DNA of 64,000 bases from Neonectria sp. B-13 (Eukaryota; Ascomycota; Sordariomycetes; Hypocreales; Nectriaceae), in the NCBI GenBank assembly GCA_002682825.1, contig NOKP01000008.1, forward strand, positions 979,595-1,043,594. The letters run 5' to 3'. This document shows, piece after piece, positions 45,526 through 56,870 of the stretch (position 1 is the stretch's first letter; each line of letters opens with the position of its first letter). The translations under genes were made by a program, and so were the position numbers. The notes below the pieces were generated by a model that did not search any database, had not been told where the DNA came from, and saw only the letters and a list, made by a program, of their open reading frames with translations.

Positions 45526-46111
45526 GATGTGGCTTGGCCGTGCAACACGGTTCAATTTAAAGAAGATTGCAACATTAATGAAATGTAGGCAACGGGGCGC
45601 CTTGGAGTTGGTTGGGAGATCCGTTATTGTGCAGCCGACGCCATTTTCTGGGGCCCCACGGGGTAACCTGACAGCTCTCGAGCGGGGTTGACATTCTGCA
45701 GAATTGCTTGCCTCGGCCCCGGAGCAGGTACCGGGCCGGATCCCGGAGGATGTGCAAGGGATAGTCTAGTCTATCCGAGTCACAGTTGATGAGGGGTCGA
45801 TGCCTAGGGTTAATCGAGATAGTCATGGAGTTCAACCACACTACAGAAAGAAACAGCCCTTGTACGCAAAGCAATTGCTAGGGCGGAAGCTCTAGTTGTC
45901 CTATTGTTCGATGATGATTTGGGTGAGTCTATCAGCAAGAGACTCAGAGCTCCATCGGGGCCATTCCACGACTTACCCCGCCGACGTGGCTAGAATTCTA
46001 TAAATCCAGGGGCAATCTGATCTCATCGCAACCCAGATCCGTCAAATACATAAGCATCTCCCTATCATCAATTGCTAAAATCAGTTCTCTGTTGTTACCC
46101 CTACCTTTATC
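45526..46111. promoter_or_regulatory. Divergent promoter of the regulator and the GH28-like gene
   Basis: This 586 bp region has CGG-CC-CCG at 45714-45721 and CCGGGCCGGATCCCGG at 45731-45746, both CGG-triplet pairs of the kind bound by Zn2Cys6 proteins. It also has a TATAAAT box at 45999-46005, about 107 bp before the GH28-like ATG. Binding by the neighbouring regulator is inferred. Confidence 0.45.
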
Positions 46112-47554
46112 ATGACGACCAAGCTTTGCGGAATCAAGACTTACGCGGCGCCCGATGGAGTGGCCCTCAGCACAAGCTTCATCGTGCAGGCTCGCTCACT
46201 GAACCAGAGTGGGCCACATGAATGGGTGTCCGTGTCGGCTTACGCCGTGGATGTGGCCGATGTCAACACCACACGCAACGAGTTTGATAAATACCCCATC
46301 TCACTCGTATCGATGGATATTGATGGCGCCGTCGAAATAAAAGCCCAATACATTGAGGGTAATGTTGATACGGCAATCGTTCGACCGTTATCCCTCGGTA
46401 TTAAGACGAACATCGATGACGATAACACTATCAGGTTCACTCTTGATCGGCCTCTCGATGTGATGCTTGAGATCAACAACGACAAGTGGAAAGCCTTGCA
46501 TACCCTAACGAACGAAGTCGAGTCTGATGCACCCACGAGCGATTCGGATAACATCTGGTACTTTGGCCCCGGTATCAACAATGGATCAGCGTACTCCAAG
46601 GTCATTGACGGCAACCTACTGGTGCCATCCGACACGACAGTCTACCTTGCTGGAGGAGCGTTCCTTACTGCCAAACTGAACTTCATCAATGTTTCCAACT
46701 CTGGAGTCCGTGGCCACGGTTTTATCTACAAAGGACCCAATGGTGGCGCCATTCTTATCGAGAGATCAACCAACATTGTCGTCGAAAAGGTCACGTCACT
46801 CGGTGCTACGGGTTTCAGCCTTACTACAGGAGAAGCTAAAGGCGTTCACATCACTGGATACCGGTCTTTTTCGTCACATGGAAATGGTGATGGTCTCGAC
46901 TTCTTCTGCTCTGCAGACATCCTAGTCGAGAACTGCTTCCTCCGCAACTCGGATGATACCATCGCGATATACGGCCACCGATGGAACTACTACGGCGACA
47001 CGCACAGTATTACCATCAGAAACTGCACACTTCTTCCGGATATTGCCCACCCGATTCAAATCGGTACACATGGAAACCCCAACAAGCCAGAGACCCTTAG
47101 TGGCATCCATGTCAGCAATATCGACATTCTGGACCATCATGAAACTCAGACGTGGTATCAAGGCTGCATCTCGTTGAATGCTGGTGATGAAAATCTCGTT
47201 GAAAATGTAAACTTTGAGGATATTAGGATTGAGAAGATATCCAAGGGTCAGTTGGTGAATTTGCGTGTGATGCAGAACGCGATGTGGACGACAGCGCCCG
47301 GCCGTGGAATTCGGAATGTGACGTTCAAAAATATCGACTTGGACATGGAAAACTACAGGGTTGTTAATCCGTCACAAATCCTGGGGTTTGATGCTACGAG
47401 AAAGATCGAAAATATCACGTTTGAGAACTTGAGGATCGGAGGGGAGTACGTTCATGATGGCATGCAAAAACCAAGATGGTACAAGGTGTCTGACTTCGTC
47501 CCCATGTTCATTAATGAGCATGCGACAAACATTAAGTTTGCCTTATCAACATAG
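46112..47554 (+). CDS. GH28-like pectin-lyase-fold enzyme without signal peptide
   Basis: A single intact exon encodes 480 residues. An N-terminal beta domain (about 1-140) precedes right-handed beta-helix repeats (NIVVEKVTSLGATGF, ADILVENCFLRN, NVTFKNIDLDME, NITFENLRIGG). In the GH28 active-site order it shows NGDGLD (258-263), where polygalacturonases have NTDG. It then has SDD (280-282), matching the catalytic DD, and GTHG (318-321), where GHG is expected. That spacing supports a glycoside hydrolase acting on uronic-acid-containing chains rather than a lyase, but the family assignment is tentative. The start MTTKLCGIKT has no hydrophobic signal peptide, so the enzyme is predicted cytosolic, unusual for fungal GH28. 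It fits intracellular breakdown of imported oligosaccharides. A TATAAAT box lies 107 bp upstream. Confidence 0.75.
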   Translation: MTTKLCGIKTYAAPDGVALSTSFIVQARSLNQSGPHEWVSVSAYAVDVADVNTTRNEFDKYPISLVSMDIDGAVEIKAQYIEGNVDTAIVRPLSLGIKTNIDDDNTIRFTLDRPLDVMLEINNDKWKALHTLTNEVESDAPTSDSDNIWYFGPGINNGSAYSKVIDGNLLVPSDTTVYLAGGAFLTAKLNFINVSNSGVRGHGFIYKGPNGGAILIERSTNIVVEKVTSLGATGFSLTTGEAKGVHITGYRSFSSHGNGDGLDFFCSADILVENCFLRNSDDTIAIYGHRWNYYGDTHSITIRNCTLLPDIAHPIQIGTHGNPNKPETLSGIHVSNIDILDHHETQTWYQGCISLNAGDENLVENVNFEDIRIEKISKGQLVNLRVMQNAMWTTAPGRGIRNVTFKNIDLDMENYRVVNPSQILGFDATRKIENITFENLRIGGEYVHDGMQKPRWYKVSDFVPMFINEHATNIKFALST

Positions 47555-48348
47555 ACCAAGATTTCAAAGTTGAGGGTTTGCTTTCTTCGAATAATGTGCG
47601 ATTCAATCCTAATCAACTTGACGGCGTTAAATTATTGGTCCGTTTTTGACGAGGATGGTTGAACAGAAATTATTATGAGTTTTGAGGCTTGTTTTTTCTT
47701 AGGTAGGTACTGGGTCGTTAATTTCCCCTGACAGTTCAAGCTTGATACGGTCATACAAGATTAAATGACTGTAAATGTCTTGTAAATGGCTGCTGTGAGG
47801 TGTCACTACTGTTCAAGGCCTATGAAGGAAGTACTTCATCTGTGATAGCACACTCAAATCCCGGGTCGAAAGTGGTGAAAAAATAAGCCCATGCAACCAT
47901 GGAGATGTTTCCCGCTTGGAACAGGAGCTCTTTACTAAGTGAAAACATTTACAAGGTTCAGGGATATCATATCCTAGGCCATTGATGTTTAATAACGGGT
48001 TTCAGCCGCAAGGCTCGCTGTTAACCAAGCGTAGGGATTCGAAGAAGGGCAAGGAACTAAATATTTCCTTGTCTGAAATATCAAAGACATAATAAACGTC
48101 AATACAGGGATTAGGTCTCCCATGGACACAGCTAACCTCCCCATTGGAATCATGGAGTCGCGATAAGAAGCAATTAAAAGGGACCTCCATCAAAAGTTAT
48201 ATTTCGGGACCCGTACACATATCGTTCGTGTTACACTTACGAAACTAAACTATTCAGAATATTGTGTCTCCCATACCATGTCCCGCCCCCTTGGCCTCAA
48301 AACATTGACCCTATGTGTGCGACTGTAGTTCTTTGATCCTACCTGAAG
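47555..48348. other. Convergent intergenic region
   Basis: This lies between the 3' ends of the GH28-like gene and the MFS transporter. No gene is seen. Confidence 0.5.
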
Positions 48349-50192
48349 CTAATACACATATCGGAAGTTCGGGTTTTCTATATCTGTTAGGTCTTGGAAA
48401 GCCAAATCATGAGAAACCTCTGCCACTGCTGCCACCTTGCGTCGGTTCTTTGCCATAAGGACGATTCGGGTCAGAATAACCAGACCAACATACACCCCAT
48501 AGATCACAATGTGAACCAGAAATCCAGGTAGGTATTTGGGAGCGTCTTTCTCTCGGAAGATCTGCGGAGCAATCAGATTGCCAACCGACCATCCAACGAA
48601 AAGCATTGTCATAGTAATGCCTTTCTTTGTTTGGCCAGCAATGTTTCTTGTGATCAGCGAGATGATCATATTGCCCTGGGCACAGAAAAACTGAGTACAG
48701 TAGAATGCGATGAGCATTCCACCAGCGTTTGCCGAAGTCGGAGTGACAACAAGGATTACCACAGTGCCAACCATTGCAGGGACAGTCCATAGCTAGGTCC
48801 GGTCAGTAAATACATATATGAACTTGAAGGCGGATTCATGACTTACTATCATCATCAAACACGTCTGTCCCGACTTTTGAGATGCTTGGGCAGATCCTAT
48901 CATGGTAATGATCAACCAAGCACCCTGTGCAATATTCAGTAGCTGAGTCTGCAACAGCGAAAACCCAAATTCCTTAATAATGAGGTTGGAGAAGACTCCC
49001 AGGCCACCGATGATGAGATTTCCAACTGTGATGAGCATCACACAGCACCAGACAAACGGGTCTGTCAACGCTTCAACGATTTGGTACTTCTTGTACTTCT
49101 TGTTCTGGATACCAGTTTCGTTATGCCGGACTCTTTCGATCATGAGTCTCTTGTCTTCCTCACTGAAGCACTTGGCCGTCATTGGGCTGTCGGGGAGGAA
49201 AAGACCAATGCAAACAGACCAAATGCAAGTTAGTATTCCGAGTACAAGAAACAAAAGTTGCCAGTTCTTGATGGGCCCGTTGGTGAAATGTGAGACGCCG
49301 AAAGCCAGTAGTCCACCGACCTAAACATATATCAGCGAGCGGCAAGTACGCATCACTTCTCAACATACCATTAACTGTACCCCGGACATGCAATACCACA
49401 AAGAGTTGAGTAGTGATTGCTCTTCCCTGGTATACCACATAGTGGTACTATTATGATGAGCTAAGAGCTGAAAGAGAGGACTCTGCTTAGGCACTTACAG
49501 CAACATCATCGCTGGCTGCACGCAACTCTCAAAGAAACCTAGGAGGAATCTGACAGCCATGAGAGACGCGAAGTTGGTTGAAACCGCCGAGCATGAGACC
49601 ACAGCTCCCCAAATGAAGACGTTCACCGAGAGCATTTTCGCGAGAGGAAGCTTCTGCAAAAGGAAGTTCTGAGGATACTCCCCAGCAAGGATTCCAATGT
49701 AGAGAATAGTGCCAAGCCATTGATACTGTTCGTTGGTCAGTATCCAGTATCAGATGGTTCAAAAGTAAGGATGGGAAGTTTGATGGGGCGCGTTGAGGTT
49801 ATGGACCAGTCTTGTGAATGAAGCGTACTGTCGCAATTACCACGACAGTCAAGCTCCAGAGACCTTTCAAGATTCGCAAATTAAAAGTCTTCGCTTACCT
49901 CTTGCCCAACTAATTTCGCATCGTCTTTGATTCCCATGATAGATGCGAAGTTCAGAGTGCCCTTGTCCAACGATTGACAAAAATAAGTAACCAACTGAAT
50001 GACGAGGATGCGACGGTTGATTTTCCAGAACAGGCGCTTGTTCGTTTTGGCATCAATCTCAACAGCTGGTCCGGAGACGTAGCAATCTATCAGGTCATCA
50101 TGCTCCTTTGTCGGTTTGTCAAGTGCGCCATTGACCTCCTTATGGTCGGCTTGGGTCGCTGCCTCGAGCGCTTTAGGAGAACAAGACGACAT
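48349..50192 (-). CDS. MFS transporter, Dal5/allantoate permease (anion:cation symporter) family
   Basis: Five exons, 50192..49899, 49725..49499, 49447..49369, 49320..48847 and 48792..48349, give 505 residues; the introns are 173, 51, 48 and 54 bp and all junctions keep frame. Family landmarks are RLFWKINRRILVIQLVTYFCQSLDKGTLNFASIMG at the first helix, YQWLGTILYIGILAGEYPQN at the second, RFLLGFFESCVQPAM, and MWYTREEQSLLNSLWYCMSG after the central loop. About 12 membrane helices are expected. Dal5-type carriers import organic anions such as allantoate and pantothenate, and some carry sugar acids. In this setting it may import acidic oligosaccharides or uronates. It shares a 701 bp divergent promoter with the GH88-type gene. 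Confidence 0.88.
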
Positions 50193-50893
50193 GGTGTGCG
50201 TTGTTCAATGCGAATAGAATGTGTTGGTGTCTTGGTGCTGCTTGAGATCCATCGTCTTGTTGTGGCATTGATAGTGATGATATGTAAGAGCTGTTGTCCG
50301 TTCTCGTGCCTCAATCACCCCGCCTTGGCACACCACCAGAGCGGCCCTCCTCCGACACTTCCTCCGATGCCAAGCCAAAACCCCGTGGGGATGACACGAC
50401 ATTCACTAGCACAAAGCCGGAATCGCGGCATCAACCCCACCACACTACAATGACACGGGCCATGTCTCGGAGTCAGTCCCGAATCTTCGTCAGTCATGCT
50501 GGCTTCTCCGGCCGATGGTCCGTTCGTGGTTGAAAATCTCCAAAATGCCCCCGTTGAGGGAATTAGATAGGACTCCAATTAGTACTCCTCGGACCACCTC
50601 TGTTCCGTAATCGCATCTTTTTTGGCATGCCATTGCCGTTGAAATTGAACTCTGCTGCCCCCATTTACCCGGTTTATACACCTTGCAACTTCTGCAACAC
50701 CTTTTGATGATGGTGCTCGACAGTTCAAGTCACCGCCTACCCGGCTTCCACTATACTACACCGGCTTTAAACGGTGGCCATGTCGGCATGCACAGGTCGA
50801 CTCTGGACAATGAAAGAGTCAATGGGGTTGGTCTTCGTCACGCGGTTAATCCTCTTAATTTGACTAACTCGTCAGCAGGAGACTGCGGCGACC
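50193..50893. promoter_or_regulatory. Divergent promoter of the MFS and GH88-type genes
   Basis: This 701 bp region contains CGG-N8-CCG at 50509-50522, an inverted CGG pair of the type recognised by Zn2Cys6 dimers. A shared binding site for co-regulation is an inference. Confidence 0.4.
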
Positions 50894-52494
50894 ATGCTAC
50901 AAGATAGTGATACACCCCTCGCAATCCCCGATACCCCAATCAACACCTCACCTCACCGGCTGCTGCAGGACATCTTGTACTCGAGTGAGGTTTATGCAAA
51001 AATATGGAAAGTTGCATCACAAGCATTGGCTAGTGTAAGCGGCCTTGATGACAGAATATACCTTCGGATTAACCATTAATGGCTCATAGTCCAACCCGCC
51101 CGTTTTGTATCCCGAATACACAAAACCGAACGGGACTAGATACGTCTATCGAGACCTCGATTTCTGGACCTCGGGTTTCTTTCCAGGCTGCTTGTACTTA
51201 TTGCTGGAAAGGGAACGCAAGTCCAAGGGCAGGCTTCAGACTCCTTCGGACGGACTAGTTGACACCCCCCATGAGATGCAACTTGAGTACGTTATCGCAT
51301 TCACTACATGAGTCTTTCTATCTGCGTTATCCCCTATGGAGCAAAACTAGGCCACCCCAGAGCAGGTTCCTGACGAGACGTGGTAGATTTGCTTGCAAAT
51401 GGTGGACGGTCAATCTTCACCAAAATTCGTCCCTTTCCACAACGCATGATCTCGGGTTCATGATTTTCCCATGGGCACGATTGGCTTGGGAGCTCAACCA
51501 TGATGTGCTCGCGTTCGACACGATAATCCGGGGCTCAAGGACGTTAGCATCTCGCTACGTACCTCAGGTTGGAGCGATTCGGTCATGGGACACCTGCATA
51601 ACAAAGCGATACGCGTTTACCGACCCCGAGACGGATTTTCTTCTGATCATTGTGAGCAATAATGACGCAAAAAAACGAATTGATGTAGGACGGCCCTGTT
51701 GACAGACATAGGATAACATGATGAATCTCGACATGCTCTTCTGGGCGGCTTCTCAGCTTAACGACAAGGCGCTGTATCAGATCGCCTTAAACCACGCACG
51801 GAAGACTCAAGAAGTCCACATCCGCCGCGACTTTTCAACTGTGCATCTTGTTGTGTTGGATCCAAATACCGGCTCCTTGAAGTCGCGCTTGACAAACCAA
51901 GGCTTCTCAGATGATTCGTCATGGGCTCGGGGACAAGCCTGGGCCATTGTTGGCTTTGCGCAAACATTCAAATGGACCCAAGACGTGTCCTTCTTGAAGA
52001 CAGCGCAATCGTGTGCTGACTACTTTCTCAATCACCTACCTTCTGATGGCATACCTCCATGGGACTTTTGCGCATCGAGAGACACCGAACAGCCCCCAGA
52101 CACAAGCGCAGCTGTTATTGCCGTTTATGGAATGTTGTTGGTACACGAGGCGCGTGTTGAACAAGGAGAGGAGTCGCATTACTTTGATAGGGCAATTGGC
52201 GTACTAAAGAGTGTCTGCTCTAAGTACATGAATGCACCTCACAAGTTCGTGGCATCTTCTTGTGTAATTGACACGGTTGAATCCTCTCAACGCAACATCC
52301 CAGGGGATGTCAGCGTGGAGCCAGACAATGCACCCGAGACAATTCTAGGAGGAGCCACCATTAACAATTACGAATTTGCCCCACGGCGTTGGGCAAATCA
52401 TGGCTTGGTGTATGCAGACTATTATTTCCTACTGATTGGGAACAAACTGCAAGATATGCATGCAGTATGGCCGACAAAGAACATGGTTGTCTGA
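50894..52494 (+). CDS. GH88-type unsaturated glucuronyl hydrolase
   Basis: Four exons, 50894..51034, 51090..51286, 51351..51651 and 51712..52494, give 473 residues. The family pattern is clear: YRDLDFWTSGFFPGCLY near 66-82, TTHDLGFMI with Asp146, and, recreated by the last splice, LLIIDNMMNLDMLFWAA with Asp214. These match the two catalytic Asp of Bacillus unsaturated glucuronyl hydrolase. Further landmarks are RGQAWAIVGFAQTFKWT and the C-terminal NHGLVYADYYFL. GH88 enzymes hydrate and cleave the 4,5-unsaturated uronyl end left by polysaccharide lyases, in the cytosol; no signal peptide is seen here. The second acceptor is uncertain: AG at 51350 or the later CAG near 51364 both keep frame. 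It is divergent from the transporter and followed by a lyase gene. Confidence 0.85.
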
Positions 52495-53741
52495 GTGATC
52501 ATTCACAAGGAATGAATCGCTTACTGGCGAGTTACTAGATGACGCATCGGGCATTTAGATTTCGTACTTTATCAGTTTCACTAAGAATTCTTTTTGACTC
52601 TATTGTTGACTCATGGTATGCATTCACGGCACGTCGGCATAGTTTAATTGTTCTCCGTTTATTGATCTTATAAAACCTTTTGAGGTTTGCCTCTCTTGTC
52701 CGCCCGTTGCCACAACATCCTGAAAATGAATCACATTCCTTATTCAATAATGATTCTGCAGAGTAAACATCATTGACATCTAGTCTTGGGAGAGGAACAG
52801 GTTGGGACTCTGCGACAACGCTGCCTTTGGCTACGGATCACCTAAGTTGCAGAAGAGCGTCCCGTTCTCACAGGTTGTACGTAGAATAATTCCAGAGCAG
52901 CGTCTACAACCTCGTAAAGGAGATTTATCTATATAACTTCTCAATGATCTTGGAGACTGGCAATCCAGAGTTCGGAAAGACGACGCCGTCGTCCTTAGTG
53001 CGCATTTTGAAGACAAGTTCCAGTGCAGGATGAGAGTTCTCGGCTCGTCCCTGTCGTAGCACGCGCCCTGTATGTTATGGCAGAGTAGTCCCACATATGG
53101 TGGAAATGGAGCAGAAAAGCGGACGAGAGACAGAGCGAGGCACAGGCCACCAGAAATGATGGTAGATTGATTTGGGGAACATGAGAAGGATTGTCGTGGG
53201 CGTCAAAGGCTGGAGAATGAGCGATAAGTGGATACGAGTGTCCTGTTTCCACCTTGTGAAGATTTCGCGGGAAAACCATCGGACGAGGTGTGAGGTCATG
53301 AGCTAACTCGAGCGGTCCGGAGGAACTCACGGAGACCTTCCGGTTCAAGTACGATGCTCAGTTTAACCCCTGCATTGTGTCCGGCACAGGTTTCGGAGAC
53401 TTCAGCAAAACTCATCAAATTAGTTGCTGTGGGAATTTCCCCGCACTTTTCTATGGTGAACTGAACCGGGGAAACCGGATAAAGTGGTATCTATCGCATT
53501 CTGCTCCGCTCAAGCCTAGCTTGCCCAGCACAGATTGTCTTGATATATTTGGCCCCCCTCACCTTCTCTGTTGTAAAATACAATCATAGCTCCAATTCAT
53601 ACTTGACACGTGGACGACATCATATCAATCATTGCCTAATTACAACAGAAACATCATAGGTGGGAAGCTGAATTCGATTCATGCAAATACGGCATCTCAC
53701 AAGGAATTCAGCAGGTCCCTCGATCTCGGCAAGAATCCGAT
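52495..53741. other. Intergenic region between the GH88-type and lyase genes
   Basis: 1.2 kb without recognisable coding sequence. It includes the promoter of the secreted lyase. Confidence 0.45.
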
Positions 53742-55089
53742 ATGCGATCCCCAATCAACTTCGCCAGTCTATCCGTATGGGTACTTATCGGCTGGAATGC
53801 GCTTACTCAAGGGGCACCGACGGTGGACGGGCTTGAGCTTAGAGGCGGCGGGGACGAACGCCATCACCATTACTTCGTTCATCCAGGCGCACTGCATACC
53901 GCTAAAGACATCCTCAGAGTGAAGAAGAGCGTGGCACATCAGGATGAACCGTGGTTTACGGCTTTCAAGCATCTGGAACAAAGCAAGCTTGCACAAACGA
54001 CGTGGAAAGCAACTCCGCAAACTGTGCTAGTCCGTGGTGCGAATCCTGAGCTTGCACAAAACTACGGATATGCCTATCGCGATGCCCACTCAGCCTATCA
54101 GCTGACTCTACGTTGGCTCATTTCGGGAAATGCTTCATATGCCGACCTTGCCGTGGGTATATTGGATGGATGGGGCTCGACGCTGACGGATATCCACGGC
54201 AATGAGGACATGTTCCTGGCAGCAGGTTTATATGGGTATCAATTTGCAAATGCAGCAGAACTACTTCGACTGTATCCCGGCTGGTCAAAAAGCAACCGGA
54301 CAACATTTGGCGTCATGCTCAACACTGTCTTTGCGCGATATAACCGCCTGTTTCTTGACCAGCATAACGACAAGCCCGACTTCTACTACGCCAATTGGGA
54401 CCTCTGCAATATTGCATCGTTAATGGCTATCGGGATATTCAACGAAAACAAGACGATGTATGATTTCGCAGTTGACTATTTCAAAAATGGCCCCCCTGGC
54501 GGGGTTGTTTCCAATGGAGCCCTTTCCTTCTTCTCTATTGCCAACTTCACTGAAGAGGGTTCTGGAAAGACGCTCATGCAAGGCCAAGAAGCTGGACGGG
54601 ATCAAGCACATTCGCTCTTAGACTTTTCACTACTAGGTGTTATAGGTCAGCAAGGATATAACCAAGGCGTGGACCTCTATGCCACATTTGGCAATCAGAT
54701 TCTCAATGGGTATGTACAAATCTCTCAGCCAACTCTTTCCAACCACAAAGAACAATACTAATATAAAAACTTTTGGCAGGGCCGAATATGTGGCAAAATA
54801 CAACACAAACCACTCGGTGCCGTACACTCCTTACCGAAGCTGGGAAGGGATCCTTCCCGTGGTTGCTCCGAAAGCTCGGTTCAATGTTCGCCCTGGGTTT
54901 GAGACCATCTACTCGCACTACGCAGAGATCAAAGGATTGAATGCTTCTTGGACAGAGGCGTATCGTGACTACGTCAATAGCAACTTGACAAGCAATGTGG
55001 AAGGCGGTGGTGGTGATTATGGTCCGAATTCCGGCGGGTATGATGCCTTCGGGCATGGAACCTTGATGTATCGTATTACGAAGCTTTGA
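53742..55089 (+). CDS. Secreted alginate-lyase-superfamily polysaccharide lyase (PL5/PL38-like)
   Basis: Two exons, 53742..54709 and 54780..55089, with a 70 bp intron, give 425 residues. The N-terminus MRSPINFASLSVWVLIGWNA followed by LTQG is a clear signal peptide. The body has the (alpha/alpha) barrel features of the alginate lyase superfamily (PF05426): a His-rich first helix then FVHPGALHTAKDILRVK, LTLRWLISGNASYADLAV, the NWDLCNIAS active-site segment and GRDQAHSLLDFSLLG. Later come NSGGYDAFGHGTLMYRI and several N-glycosylation sites. These lyases cleave beta-1,4-uronans by beta-elimination, leaving an unsaturated end, exactly the substrate of the GH88-type neighbour. Whether the polymer is alginate, glucuronan or another uronan cannot be read from sequence; PL38 members cut glucuronan. 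Confidence 0.85.
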
Positions 55090-55745
55090 GAAAACATAAG
55101 CTAATAGCTATGTTGAATAAAGCTAACATCCAATATTAAATTGATCACGTAGAAAGAACATAGGTTAGTTAACTTATATTTATACTATATTAAAGACTTT
55201 ATATATCTTGCTCATGTCATTTTTATACTTCTCAACACGTTGCAACTTCATTGTGAACTATGCCCATCATCCGTTTAAGGCGGCGACCTTATACCTCTCA
55301 ATGCACAATGTGTAACACCCTGGTTTGATATCTGACTGAGGACGCTAGAATTCGCGACTAAATAGCTCAGCAGTGGCTCTTTTTAATACCCCGAGAAACC
55401 CTAGGACGCTGGCCAACCTGGGATGCCGGCCAACAATGAGACGCCGGCCAACCTGAGACGTCACACTAAACTTAAAGAGATAGCCGATATAGGTACGAGC
55501 CCTGCAACTGGTCTTGTTAGAGATAATGATAGCAGGGTCCCATTTTGAACCGCCAATAAGCCTACGACGGTCCCCCAAGTGTTACATGATCTAACTATAC
55601 AGTTAGGGCGTCCAAGTTGCCGACGAAGCCCATGGACGTAAAATCGGAAGAGCTCAGTTAATTTACATCAAACACTTATTCTACAGCTTCATCAATTGGT
55701 TGATACTGGAATTCAAGCCGTTGAAAGTGCTTCAGTTCCATTATC
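55090..55745. other. Intergenic region with imperfect tandem repeats
   Basis: Mostly AT-rich 3' sequence of the lyase gene. An 18 bp tandem repeat lies near 55430. Confidence 0.45.
55403..55460. repeat. 18 bp imperfect tandem repeat, three copies
   Basis: Units containing GCCGGCCAAC or GCTGGCCAAC follow one another from 55403 to 55460 with a few changes per copy. They lie in AT-rich DNA of unknown function. Confidence 0.6.
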
Positions 55746-56870
55746 ATGTCTGTCAAGAGCGTCATTTTCCTTGGGGTGAATATTTCCTCTGATTTAATCC
55801 GGGCTTCAAAGTCATAGCTACCTCGCAATATTCTCTCACCTCTTCCCGTAAAAGGCTGACCCCTTTCCCGGGCAAGCGGCGACTTCGGCCGCCCGACCCT
55901 CAAACAATTTCTCTCCACGTCCAACTCTCCTTTCACGGTCTCCCTACTCACCCGGCAAGGTTCGACCTCGACCTTCCCTTCCGACGTCAACGTGATCAAG
56001 ACAAATTACACATCTGCATCCCTCGAATCCGCCATACAGGGCCAAGATGTGGTGATATCCATGCTGGGCTATGACGGCCTGACGCAGCAGAAGACGATTA
56101 TTGATGCGGCCATTAAGGCTGGCGTGAAGCGGTTCTTTCCGTCCGAGTTTGGCTCTCGGACGTACGATGAAAAGGTCAGGGCGGCTGTGCCGGTCTTTGG
56201 CAGGAAGAGGAAGATATATGACTATCTGGAGGCCAACGAGGGGAAGATTAGCTGGACGGTCGCGATTAACGGTGAGTTCTTTGACTTGGTATGTGGTCCT
56301 AATACAGGCTGAGCTGGACGGTGACTTGTGCTGACACATGGTTAATCAGGGTCTCAAGGTCTGCTTCCTCGGCTTCGACTTTCAGAAATACAGGGCTACC
56401 CTTTTCGACGGTGGGACTGTTCCATTTGGCGCAACAAACATGCGCACATACAATCGGCCACGCCTTATTTCAGCGACGAGAAGCTTTGCAATGACAAGTT
56501 GGGTCTGTCCAGGGAGGATTTGGAGGCGGATCTCAGGGCTTTCCTGGAGGGTAAGGCTCTGTAGAGTTTGTTGGTCTTGAACTCAAAGAAATGGTTGAAT
56601 TGCTAGTAGAATCGTCTATTCGAAAACATGACTTGAAGCTTGGTCGTGTGACTACTGTCGGGCCGCCTTACTTGCCCAGCATGCGAATGAGTTTCTGGCC
56701 ATCGCCAAAGAGTTCGAGTTTACGAGGATGATTTTACAGGACTCTTAGGAAATGAAGGGGAGAAGAGCACCAGACATCTACTGGAGTGGTACAATTAGTG
56801 ATGCTGTCGACTGGGGAGGTCTCTCAGAGAGCCTGGTATATGGGCTGCGGCCAGATTATATTGGTGAGTG
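55746..56870 (+). pseudogene. NmrA/isoflavone-reductase-like gene with broken splice acceptor
   Basis: The start MSVKSVIFLG (55746..55775) is the first strand of an NAD(P)-binding Rossmann fold. The motif continues as ASGDFGRPTLKQFL only from 55872, which would complete the GxxGxxG signature. The intervening 96 bp begin with GTGAAT, but the matching 3' end is GG (55870-55871) instead of AG, so the acceptor looks mutated. Downstream the frame is good: FTVSLLTR, DVVISMLGYDGL, FFPSEFGS, then a normal intron at 56290..56349 and LGFDFQKYRATLFDGG. After about 56445 family resemblance is lost and several frames are needed (VESSIRKHDLKLGRVTT). I call it a decayed gene. Intact relatives reduce small molecules with NADPH or sense NADP. 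Confidence 0.6.
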
